Source of the DNA: Siphonodentalium dalli
Taxonomy: Eukaryota > Mollusca > Scaphopoda > Gadilida > Siphonodentaliidae
NCBI GenBank assembly: GCA_032622095.1
Contig: CP136065.1
Span: 56,477,949-56,541,948 of the forward strand
Reading direction: 5' to 3'
DNA length: 64,000 nt
Shown here: positions 33,701-44,126 of the stretch, piece after piece
Numbering within the stretch: the stretch's first letter is position 1
How the letters are laid out: each line of letters opens with the position of its first letter
Translations under genes and position numbers: made by a program
The notes under the pieces: model-generated
What the model saw: the letters and a program-made list of their open reading frames with translations, nothing else
Databases searched by the model: none
What the model was told of the DNA's origin: nothing

Positions 33701-34967
33701 ATGGAATGTGAATATTTTGAAGAGGCAAGAAATCGCCTCATGCTTAGGAAATATATAGTAGGGTCCTGCGAATTGGAGATTTTGATCGAATCGAATATCG
33801 AATCGAATTGAAGAATTCGAATCGAATATCGAATCGAATTATACATCTGTGTTGCATTCTCAATTAGGCATGTTTTTCCAACGAAGTTCCATCATAACTT
33901 ATGTGGCAATCAACCGTCGATCGCGATACTATTAACTTCAATTGATTATTGTCGAGAAGCAAAAAAAAACATATCAAAACGTCCATTCGGACGTCACGAG
34001 GATTAATATATAACCGGCCTATCGGTACTAAAATCACGCAAAGTTTGTACAGTTTGCATGTACATACAAAATTGCAAATGGGCATTCAGAAACACCCGTT
34101 GTTGAAAACTTGAAGATGTGCAACAACAGTCGCAGGGTAGCCTGTTTATGTAGTACTGGGTGCTTCTGGAACTGATGATTCCATAGATGGGTCGTTGTCC
34201 TAGATGCTTGCGATTTATACACCATGTTGAATTCATCACACGTGTAAGTTCTTGCACTGCCTGAGAAGCTTATCATGTTTAAAATAAACATGAATAACGG
34301 ACGACTTATTGTCAAGTGCCAAAGGAACGCTCCGAAACTGACAGTCAGCTTCAAAAGAAAACTCCACCAACATGCACTTTTCAACCCCTGAAACACGTGA
34401 AGTTTACATCATCAACCATGTCACATACAAATAACGCGGAACCCGAGATAGACAGTCGGCGGATAACGCTAGCAGTTGCTCAGTCTCATAGTTATTATAA
34501 TTTACGTGCGTCGTCGGTCCAAGAGCTTTTGGCAACCATGTTCAAAGCTAGAATTCAGACGTATTTAGTGGTCCTAATCTGGTGGCTAATTACTGGCCAT
34601 AAATATATTTAATATAATGCGTACATTCGTGATGTACAATAAGAATTATAAAGCGCCCATATTCATAATTTTAGGGAATTAAATGGCACAGAAACAGCTA
34701 AGATCGACGTGTGTACGTGTTCGTAAGCAGCTAATAATTTCATCCATATATATTCGAAATTTCGAGTTGGAACTTTCGACTCGAATTCGAATCGAATTTG
34801 ACTTTCGAATCGAATCTCGAATATTCGCAGGACCCTAATATATAGGTATAAAACACCCAACTATTGATATTCTAGATGACATACTAAATTTGAAAGATGC
34901 AACGTCTCTTCGCAAACTGTGCTCGTTCATTCGACTGATAAACCTTAAACTGGACACAAGTGATTAG
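30778..34967 (+). pseudogene. LINE endonuclease-reverse transcriptase polyprotein
   Basis: 5'-truncated APE endonuclease (FLTGDFNARTSEKIDYI, then ILNGR) to about 31110, then a frameshift into a 903-codon frame beginning at 31100 with ASVVDYM. Reverse transcriptase motifs: KSPGDDGILNE, NYRPITLLSCLGK, GFRKGYSTTDN, CAFIDFEKAFDKV, SGVRQGGNLSPLLFSLYLND and LYADDTVLMAE. Near the C-terminus a CPMCKK...HYLMEC zinc-knuckle-like segment. A hAT insertion at 33759-34837 cuts the frame. After removing it and one 8-bp duplication the frame stays open to TAG 34965-34967. Clade not assigned; the layout suits the jockey/CR1/I group. Confidence 0.88.
33759..34837. mobile_element. hAT-type non-autonomous element, 1.08 kb
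   Basis: Terminal inverted repeats TAGGGTCCTGCGAAT, flanked by a perfect 8-bp target duplication ATATATAG (33751-33758 and 34838-34845). An 8-bp duplication with TAGGG ends is diagnostic of hAT. Subterminal GAATCGAATATCGAATCGAA repeats sit at both ends. No transposase frame. Confidence 0.95.
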
Positions 34968-34975
34968 TATAGAGT

Positions 34976-35180
34976 TAATGTTATTGGTGTTGTTGTTGTT
35001 ATTGGTGTTGTTGTTGGAGTTGATGTTGTTTTTTAGTGTTGTATTAAGACTGTTGCTGTTAGATATAAAGATTATGACGATGACGAAGATGATGATGGTT
35101 ATTATGATTATGAAGATGACTCTAATGTAAAAATGAAATTGATGATAATGATGATAAAAATGATGATGAACGTGCGCCAT
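34976..35180. repeat. microsatellite tract in LINE 3' region
   Basis: GTTGTTGTTGTTATTG-type repeats at about 34980-35050, followed by GATGATGATG/ATTATGATTATG repeats to 35175. Confidence 0.85.
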
Positions 35181-35304
35181 GTCAATCGGGAGAACACTGT
35201 ATATTGTGTATATAATGCATTATGTTCCTCTTCTCCACCCTCTGTGTATATACTTTCCATTTCTCGATATCATTGTCATATTTTGATCAGAGAATAAAGC
35301 ATTC

Positions 35305-35453
35305 AGGATATTTTTGATTTCCAAAAAAAAAATCAAAAGTATTGTAAATCAGATGTAGACATTTTAAGACGTGGATGTGGCAAATTCAGACTATGTGCAA
35401 TGGAAACTGATCAAATAGATCCATTCCGGGAAGCAATAACATTAGCTCAAAAC
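35305..35453 (+). pseudogene. Polinton polymerase fragment, copy C1 (3' part)
   Basis: Resumes after the LINE with ATTTTTGATTTCC and covers VDILRRGCGKFRLC. At CAAAAC|ACTTGAG it fuses to the PLE reverse transcriptase. The same junction occurs at 49930. Confidence 0.85.
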
Positions 35454-36428
35454 ACTTGAGTTTATTCGCCATATTTTAGATATTGATGATACCCACTTTA
35501 ACTTTATGGTTGACCTATTTAAGTTCATCCAAGATTATGCATTTTTCCATGATGGCTTTAAACATCTGTACCTACAGACAGAAGGATTAGCGGTGGGCAG
35601 GTTTTTCTCAGCGCAAGCCGCAAATATCATCTTGCTTAGATGTGAATATTATATGTTCCAAAATGTTCCATTAGTGGAACCTATTAAAATCTTTTTGAGA
35701 TATATAGATGATGGCATATTGTTCGTTGATGTGAAATATGAATCATTGTTGACTATTCTTAATGGATTGCGTGATGCCTACCCAAAACATATTAATTTGG
35801 ATGTATCAGTTAGCAAGTTTAAGGTTGATTTCCTTGATATAACCTTTAGCATAAATCATGAACTATTTTATAACCAAGGCTTGCATGTAGGCCTTTACCA
35901 AAAACCTGTTAATACATACTCGTACACTCATTTCGAGAGTGACCATCCAATTGGTGTATTTGTCGGCATTATTAAAACAGAGTGCCACCGTTACTTTAGA
36001 CACTCTAAGTGTAGGGATGATTACCTATTTTACATTAGCCTATTTCTTATTAGACTCACTGGATGTGGCTACCCTGAACCTTTTGTCATTAAACAAATCA
36101 TCCCTTATGTCATTTTAAGAAAGAATTTGGACGTATACCTACTAGTACAAGTGGTACACAACCTCCAGATAGTTTATTACATGCTTCTCAGATCGCCAGT
36201 ACAGGCGCATCTCCTCTAAATTTAGGTAACATTTCCCATTCTAATGATACTCCATCTACTGTATATGTACCGCTACTATTCTCTAAGTCTACCAGTAACC
36301 ATAAAAGGGCACGTAATTTAATGCAATTACCTGCTAATGTTCGATTTTGCCATAAAGTTGGCACTAAACTCCATACTATTTTACTTACTAAGAAACGGCT
36401 ACACAGAAAGCTATCCCACTACTTATAG
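35454..36428 (+). pseudogene. PLE reverse transcriptase, copy 1 fragment
   Basis: C-terminal two-thirds of the reverse transcriptase. Motif B-like GLAVGRFFSAQAANI, the catalytic FLRYIDDGILF, then VDFLDITFSI, GLYQKPVNTYSYTHFESDHP and RLTGCGYP, the run typical of Penelope proteins. A frameshift near 36115 (ILRKN, where copy 2 has DVILKKEF) diverts the last ~100 codons. Gly-Arg replaces Gly-Ser after the usual MG in motif B. Confidence 0.85.
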
Positions 36429-36503
36429 AGTATTTTCTATATATAATTTATGATATATTACTTATAACACACCGGCTTATTTGGAATCCACCATACATCT
36501 TTA

Positions 36504-36990
36504 ATGAAATTACAAAGTTTTAGTCTCTGGATTACCTGTATACCTATTGATAATCCTCAAAATTCACAATTCGATCGTATAACGTACTGTATCACTCCTG
36601 TATGTTCTCACATACAGATGTCTCATTCCAGTTGGGAAAATGAAGTGTTCTGCCACCTATCTAATGTCAGTAAGACGACTGTTTTATACCTGACACCCGA
36701 AGATTTACAGCCACTGAACCTTACAAAGATTCTTTCTGTTCCGGACTTTTTACAATGTTTCGACCAATATAATGTGTATAAATTACATAGAGTAAGGAAT
36801 GGTAGCACTTTTATTCATTTATGTTGGCAGCAGTTACCGTACCATCCACTTCCGTCTTATTACTCAATTCAACGTCTTTATATATAAGGTTACCAGTCGA
36901 ATTATTGTAAACATTTCCTGTCCACAAGACAGATTGTGTATGAGAATACTCACTTCTATGAACCATGAACTCAGAAAGAAAGTGTTATAG
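36504..36990 (+). pseudogene. PLE second ORF, copy 1
   Basis: ATG 36504 begins MKLQSFSLWITCIPIDNP. The frame passes through SNVSKTTVLYLTPEDLQPL and HRVRNGSTFIHL, shifts frame near 36826, and resumes to RRILTSMNHELRKKVL-type sequence ending at TAG ~36990. Three copies in this window keep the same frame over most of its length (~160 codons). Unknown function and no recognised domain. It lies 75 bases after the reverse transcriptase stop. Confidence 0.5.
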
Positions 36991-38318
36991 ATTATATCAT
37001 TATTATCTATTTTCAGACATAGATTTCACTTCACCCATGTAACATACCCGTTATACCTCCGCTATCGTTCTAATCTTAGAAATTGGCACCGGTTCCTTTT
37101 AAAATTCACGTGCGACACCGCACGTGACATCCTTCTTGTTCAGACCTCTTCCGACATTTTGAAGTCTCGTAATTTTTTTCAATTTCTGAGTTAAATCGCG
37201 TTCATTGGATATTTGATAGGAATTACTGGTAAATATAAACTATTGTTTATCTTCTTAATGGTTTTAAATATCTTTGATTCATGATTACTTTCCTGATAGG
37301 TATGGACACATTCACGCTAAATTTATACTGATTTATTCGATAATGATTTCTCCACTCTGGCTACTTTTCAAGTATTTTGCGTGTATTTTTCGAATGTATG
37401 AAACCTTGTCCATATATCTGATTACTACACGCAATGTTCCATTAACTACTTAACTTTAATCATCTCATCCATACATCAATTTATATAAAATGAACCATTA
37501 TTTTGTCATTGACTCTATGTAATAATACCTGTTTACATCCTAATCGATTGCATCAAAATTAATCGATATTTACCCATATAAATCTATCACACTTATACAC
37601 AAAACCTTGTTTGTCATACATGTATAGTTAGATCCCCGTTTATCTTTGGATATCGTCACCTGATACGGTTCTTTAGTCGATGTTGCTTGGCCACACGCCA
37701 AGGGGAGATCTCGGAGCTAGTTTCTTGCATTTTCGTCCCGAAAAACGGCGGTTCCTCGGTTAGAGGATTCGTCACCGAGATATGTAACTGATGATAACGT
37801 CGATGAAAATTTCGATTTTAACACAAGACACATCTTTTCACACTACTTAAGCACACATTTCTTTATTCTGCTATTACAACACATATGTATACTATTAAAT
37901 CTAAATTGAACCCTTTGGCTATAAATTTCTCTTGGCCCTTTGCTAGCTATCCAAATTACTTTCTAAATGTGTAATAGCCCAACATCAGGTTACGTTTATG
38001 TTCTCCCATTTGTAAACTGTGATGACGGTGTTTCTGCTGTGATTTTAATATAGTTACATTTTGGACCTTTTGCAGTACACCCCACCACTGTTCTCAATTG
38101 GTATACACGGCCTATTTGTGATTGGGACCTTTAAAAACTTTCCGCCGTCAGGCTACCAATTACTTCTATATTTTGAGTTGACACTACATTAGAGATCTTG
38201 TATCATACTCCACAATATGTATTCAGGACATATCGCCTGCATGCATACCAGTGGTTTTAGGAACCTACCCTCAGTCGAGTGACATTCCTTGCAACCCTTG
38301 AATAATCTCACAACATGT
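36991..38318 (+). other. PLE 3' region, copy 1
   Basis: No gene. Near-identical to 47179-48522 and 51481-52821. Contains CTTGGCCACACGCCAAGGGG, a short hairpin near 37690, and CGTCACCGAGATATGTAACTG (37770). Conservation among the copies is explained by recent duplication. Confidence 0.7.
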
Positions 38319-39191
38319 GTATATAGCTGGTGTTACGAAACTTGAGCAGGTTCACGGGTTAAACTTTTAACTCCCTTGGTTACGCCTTGATTTTATTTAT
38401 TTCTTAACGAATCCTATGTTATTTGACTGGCTACGATTATTTTAGTTTATATTTAGTTGTGGCAGCACGGTTAGATTTTGTAATCTTTCTGTCTGATCAC
38501 ATTTGGGCTGTGTATATATGGCATTATCTCACGGACCCTATGTTTTTTACAGTACTGTAGCCGGCTAACCGCACAAGAATCCAAGAACCTAAAGAATCTG
38601 TCCGGCTGCAGATCGTTTAAGGTACATTTGTACTGAGATTACCATTTATACACCATTAATTAGCCCTATTTTATTTGGTTTTTATCTGGTATTAAATATA
38701 CATCTAGATTAGAACCCTTGGTTTTTGCCACAGGATGTTATACACCTGTTAGAGACTATAATTTGAGACCATTTAACATCATATATCCGCTCCCAGACTG
38801 TTCAGTCACCTGGGTTTATGCTTTGACCACATATCATTGTAATAGACTGCATACTGAAGATTGGTTATTCCCGATTATAACTTACATGATGTCCATACAT
38901 CTGTACTAACCTTGGATATCTACCTTTAACATATACCACATACCATAGTGCTTTTATATTTACTTATTGAATACTTGTACACCCACATTTTTTCGCTTAC
39001 CTTTTGTTTAAACTATACTATTAGCGGTATAGGAATATCTGATTGATTACTTTGTTGATTTTATATCGACTTTATGCAATAATGTCTGGCATCTATATTA
39101 CACCAGGATCTCTATAGATGTGTACTCTTAGTAAGTTCCAATTTACTACACTAATTTCCATTGGGTCTGCTATAACCTATTAATGCATGTC

Positions 39192-40320
39192 TAAGGGTGC
39201 ATTTACATTGCTATAGAACTACACACAGATCTACACGCAGACTAGTGTAAACGGATTGATATAGAAATGCACACAGAAAGAAAACGGTATTAGTTCGTGT
39301 GAGCAAAAATCGTGTCCGCTATACGTCACGGTCAACGCCGAAGCATTGCGACAGGCAAATTTGTTTTTATTAATTGTTACTCGGGCTTGGCGAATGTGTT
39401 TTAGTTTTCGTTGTAATTTCAACCCGTGTATTTCGAATATTGAACACGGACAGGGACGTGGCAACTTTGGTCAAAATTTTCAACAGTTGGAATTTCATAT
39501 CTGACACGACATTAGCTGTAATTTCCAAACCAACAATAGGTTGAAAATGATCTTGTAGTTTGATTTTCAAACATTTTATTGGGTAGGGGGGAGTTATTGT
39601 TTTCGGACCAATATTTGCATAATCTCCTACTTTTTATCAAAATATTGAGCTGGAATGGCCATCAGCTGGAAATTTTTCCAACCTTATCATGGGGGCGGGT
39701 GTCAGGTTGGAAATTTCAGACACTTGGAAAGATTGTGTCCTGATCCCTCCCCGTGGCCAGTCAAAAACTGCTAGTTAATTTAATAAAACAATATTGTCCT
39801 ACATTTGGTCAATATTGTCATTGGAATTGTCATCATTTGGAAAATTTTACTACATTTGGTCAAATAAAGGGTGTTTTAGGGTGGATACCCATTCCATACA
39901 GATCCAAAATGGCCACCGCCCAGATGGTGTCAAACAGGAGACCTATATATATATAGTTGTTCACCTGAAATCCTAAATATTGGTGGAATCTCCATCTAAA
40001 GCTATATGTGTGCTCCCTAGCCTCCTTTGTGTATACTGTTGTTTATTGTGTATTCCTATGCGATTTTCATTCTTTCTTCGAACCATTATCAAGTGGTATA
40101 AGGATACACTTTAAATACATGCGGCACATACCAAATCGCTGATGGTAGATCCATTTTTATGTCTGGCCTAAACTGAAATGACTCGTAGTGAATTGTCCAT
40201 TACCAGAGTACTGATCAGCACGCGTTCACTATTAGTAATCATATTGTGATCACAGAAATGCGCGACACGTGACTTCATACAGATCTGTATACAGTTCTAT
40301 ATCAGTGTAAATGCACCCTA
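39192..40320. mobile_element. hAT-like MITE, 1.1 kb
   Basis: The inverted ends TAAGGGTGCATTTACA (39192) and TGTAAATGCACCCTA (40320) extend imperfectly ~40 bases to the AGATCT of both arms. TAGGG-type ends suggest hAT. The flanks TAATGCATGTC and ATGCGTCGAT resemble each other but do not give an exact 8-bp duplication. No transposase. Confidence 0.75.
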
Positions 40321-40494
40321 ATGCGTCGATGTTGTATTTTGCAGCCTGAATACATGTTCCACCCCCTGCTTCCGCCTTATTTAGATCTTTTTGCACCTGT
40401 TTTTGTTAACACCTGCACATGCCATATCCGAGATAACTAGCCACCAATTTTGATATTTATGATTGGCCAAATGCCTACATCTAACTTTAGCTAT

Positions 40495-43400
40495 ACCATA
40501 CTTTATGAACTCATTCGATATTGATCCCTTTGTTGACTTTTATCTACAATGATTATTTTTATTCCCATCCATGTTAGTAATTCAAACATGATGCACTTTA
40601 TATTCCCTAATTAAATTAACACATCTACATACCTTATAATAATCTGTCGATTCTCATTGACGAGTGGTTACTTGATTTACAGGTAACTATAGATTTCCTT
40701 ATATGGTTACATTTACCATGACCCATACTTGTATATATGATATGGCTTATCGATACTATTTTAATGTTCGTAGTTAGCTGAGGTACCTACAATTAACTCC
40801 TGTATCGCTTAACTTTGTAATTAATCCACTAATGATTACTTGATTGAATATTATTCGCACTGGTCTTTGACAATTCCTATTGTTGTTAGTAATGTAAACA
40901 AGACATATTTTAAGAACCCTTAATTCAACATACCTATGAGATTATTAATAATATAGATTTCTCATCAACGAGTGATTACTTTATTCACCATGTATTTCTA
41001 TATGTATCCCTGGTACCTTCTTTCGCCGTTACCCTTGCCTTATACTTAATGTGGCTGGTCAATACAATGTTTTTGTTCGCAGTAGCTGAGATGCCTACAA
41101 TTTACATTTTACTAAACTTTATCGGGTAATTCACTAGTGATTACTTGATTAAATTTTAGTTATGCTGATTATTTACATGTTCCATCCCTGTTAGTAATTT
41201 AAACAGAAGGAACTTTAATTATTCCTAATACAATCACCACCTAAGATAATTCTAATAATTTTTATTTCTCATTGACGAGTGATTACATTATTTAATTTAT
41301 ATACCCTATACTATCATCACCTATAAATATAGTCTTAGTGATATGGTTTTTCTCATTGACGAGTGATTACATGATTTAACTCTAATACAGTCATTACCCG
41401 CATATATATCCCAATATGGCATTTCTCATTGACGAGTGATTACTTTATTTCATCCAATATATACCTCTTACTTGAGCTATATGTTACTTTAAATACCTGA
41501 TAATTGAATGTTCACTGATTTAACCTTTTTTTGTTATACGGTATACCAGTTATAATCTTACTGAAGACATTGTGTTCACTTTAACATATTGAAGTGGCCA
41601 TCCAAACCAGCTAGCATCATTCTCATATATATTCCACATTTATATGAGTCTTTTAGTTCACAAATTACTTCTATATTGTCTACATTGTATTTCATCGACA
41701 GTATAGCATGATATCCCTCCACTATCGCACCTGTTCATGTTACCCCCATGCATATAATACTCATGTCCATATTTTCCTCTTGCATATCACACGCCTTTTA
41801 CAGAATCAATTTTGATGGATGTATTCGCATAATACCTACATCATACTTAAAGGGGTACTGTACGCCATTTTCAATAAATTCCCGGTGATAACAACGATCT
41901 ATTATCGATACTATATAGAAATATAAGTAATTTGAGTCGAAGATGTATTCTGTAAACGCTCAGGTTAATAGGCTATCTTAAAATTTAATAATTTAAAAGT
42001 TAATAATTTAATATAAATTGATTTTATGGCTCCAGCCATAAAATGGCGTCTCTTAAAATTGGAATTTCCGTGTACAAAACGTAATCAAATTATAATTGAG
42101 GGATACTGGATTAATAAAACAATTGCACACACGATCGTTTGAAACATTATGCTTATACGGGTAGAAAACCCAAGCCACTCATTGACTAGTGACCATACAC
42201 TAACTTAAATGAGTATATGGGACTGCTAAGCATATAATATAATGTTTATTTGATTCATTTGGTTGAAAACTGTACAAAAATTACTCGACAACGACAATTT
42301 GTATTTTTGCATTCCGGTAAATTTGCCATCCGTAACAATACTTCGTACTCAACAGACTTTCAAAAAATGGAAAAGTTGTTACCTTATTCTCCGACTCGGG
42401 GATTATAGAAACCAACAACAACATCTTGGATACAGTACCCCTTTAAGTCACACCATACCTTTTAACTCATTTACTATTGATCCCTTGATTGACTTTTATC
42501 CATACTGGTTATATATAATTCCCATCCATGTTAGTAATTCAAACATGATGCGATTGTATAACCCTAATAATTTCATCACCAATACTTTCTTTTAAATAAT
42601 TTGTTCGTCCTCACTGACGAATGATTACTTGATTTACCAGTAACTATTTATGGATATCCTTATCACTTGATTTTGCCATGATCCTCACTTGCATATTTGA
42701 TATAGCTTATCGATACAATGTTTATGTTCGTAGTTAGCTGAGGTGCCTACATTTAACTCCTGTATCGCTTTACTTTAAAATTCATCCACTAATGATTACT
42801 TGATTAATATTTTCATACTGTTCATATACAATTCCCATCCTTGTTAGTAATACAAACAAGATTTACTTTAAGGACCCCTAATACAACATACCTATGATAT
42901 CCTTAATAATACGATATTTCTCTTTGACGAGTGATTACACTATCAGTGGTTTATCTATAAGTATTCATATATACATTCTTTCGCCATCACCAATACTTCA
43001 TATATGTTGTGACTGGTCTATACAATGTTGTTTGCTGGCAGTAGCTGAGATGCCTGCAATTAAACTTTTTGTCTCTTTAACGTATGAAGTAATTGACGTG
43101 TGATTACTTGATTTAAGTTTTAGTGTTACTGATTATTTTACATATTCTATCCCAGTTAGTAATTTAAACTTAAGGAACTTTCAATAACCCTAATACAATT
43201 TTCACCAAGAAATATAATCTTATTATATGGTACTTCTCATCGACGAGTGAATACATTATTTAATCTCAATAGACCCTAATACAATCATCACCTATAAATA
43301 TATTTTATTTGGAATGTTTTCTCTCATTTACGAGTGATTACTTGATTTAACCCTATTACAACCATCACCTATAAATATATTCTAATAATTTGGTATTTCT

Positions 43401-44055
43401 CATTTACGAGTGATCATATCATTTAATTTTAATAATCCCTAACACAATCGTCACCTATAAATATATTCTCTATGATACAGTTTTTCTAATCGACGAGTGA
43501 TTTAATCATTTTACCCTGATACAGTCATCACCCATAGGTATATTCCAATATGGTATATCTCACTGACGAGTGATTACTTTATTTCATCCGACTTGCACCT
43601 TGTACATTAACTATGTTAATTTGTTATACCTACAACTGACACGGTGTCTGATTAACTGAATTATACATTATACTACTGATACTTACTATAACCAATACAC
43701 TGGTGATTACTTGGTTGATATTTGGTCGTTAATTCCATATGGTATACCAATTTGATTTTACTAAAAAGCATATCCCATTTAATATATTTGATTAGCTATC
43801 CAAACTAGCTAACACCATTCTCATATATATTCCACATTCATATGAGTTATTAATTCTCAAATTATACTAAGGTATCTATATTGTACCTCATCGACATTAT
43901 CGCATGAGATCTCTCTACTATCGTACTTGGTCAGGTTTCGCCCGTGCACCTGTTTATTTGCATTTATTATGGCATTAGCTCCATGATATGAGTATTCACC
44001 CACTCATATCACACTCATGTCCATAATTTCCTCATACATAATACCTACGTTCCAT
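40495..44055. repeat. tandemly duplicated block in the PLE leader
   Basis: 40495-41846 and 42453-44055 are diverged copies sharing an ordered set of landmarks: GATCCCTTTGTTGACTTTTA, CCCATCCATGTTAGTAATTC, CTCATTGACGAGTGATTAC, TTCGTAGTTAGCTGAGGT and CTCATGTCCATA. A TTAA MITE sits between them. Divergence is higher than between the PLE copies, so this duplication is older. Confidence 0.7.
41851..42442. mobile_element. piggyBac-like MITE, 592 bp
   Basis: Perfect 12-bp inverted ends AGGGGTACTGTA/TACAGTACCCCT with TTAA on both sides (41847-41850 and 42443-42446). Different family from the 21384 MITE. No transposase. Confidence 0.92.
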
Positions 44056-44126
44056 AGAATCATAGTTATGGTTTCTATACAAATACACAGCACCATATTA
44101 ACCACTACCTTACTCATTTTTCCAGC

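Larger units (their letters stand above)
30777..35304 (+). mobile_element. APE-type non-LTR retrotransposon (LINE), 5' truncated
   Basis: Inserted into polymerase fragment C1: the flanks GCTAGGGG and AGGATATTTTTGATT are adjacent in the copies at 49770 and 53650. It contains endonuclease and reverse transcriptase, then a 3' untranslated region with GTTGTT and GATGAT microsatellites (34978-35175) and ends after AATAAAGC. No clear target duplication. Itself interrupted by a hAT element. Confidence 0.88.
35454..38318 (+). mobile_element. Penelope-like element, copy 1 (5' truncated)
   Basis: Begins inside the reverse transcriptase at the position equivalent to 45645 in copy 2. It runs through ORF2 and the 3' region to ACAACATGT at 38318, where it passes head-to-tail into the leader of copy 2. 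A truncated copy joined upstream of a fuller copy is the usual PLE arrangement (pseudo-LTR). Confidence 0.85.
38319..44126 (+). other. long PLE leader, copy 2, with nested elements
   Basis: About 5.8 kb with no gene, upstream of the reverse transcriptase of copy 2. Two transposons are nested in it (39192-40320 and 41851-42442). Without them the leader would be ~4.1 kb. The motif GACGAGTGATTAC and near variants recur about sixteen times from ~40660 to ~43580. TTACTCATTTTTCCAG|C just before the ATG at 44127 looks like a 3' splice site. Confidence 0.6.

Noticed and set aside
34003-34612. Open frames of 73-120 codons inside the hAT element
   Set aside because: Overlapping frames on both strands, no dimerisation or catalytic motifs of hAT transposase. 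The element is non-autonomous.
37770-37815. Possible hammerhead ribozyme (GTC, CTGATGA and GAAA in order; also at 47975 and 52270), since PLEs can carry them
   Set aside because: The stems do not pair: the bases next to CTGATGA and GTC are not complementary, and no stem II closes before GAAA. The copies are too similar to show covariation.
40440-43600. CRISPR-like array from the recurring GACGAGTGATTAC motif
   Set aside because: Spacing is irregular, the repeats are diverged, and the context is eukaryotic retroelement leader with no cas genes.
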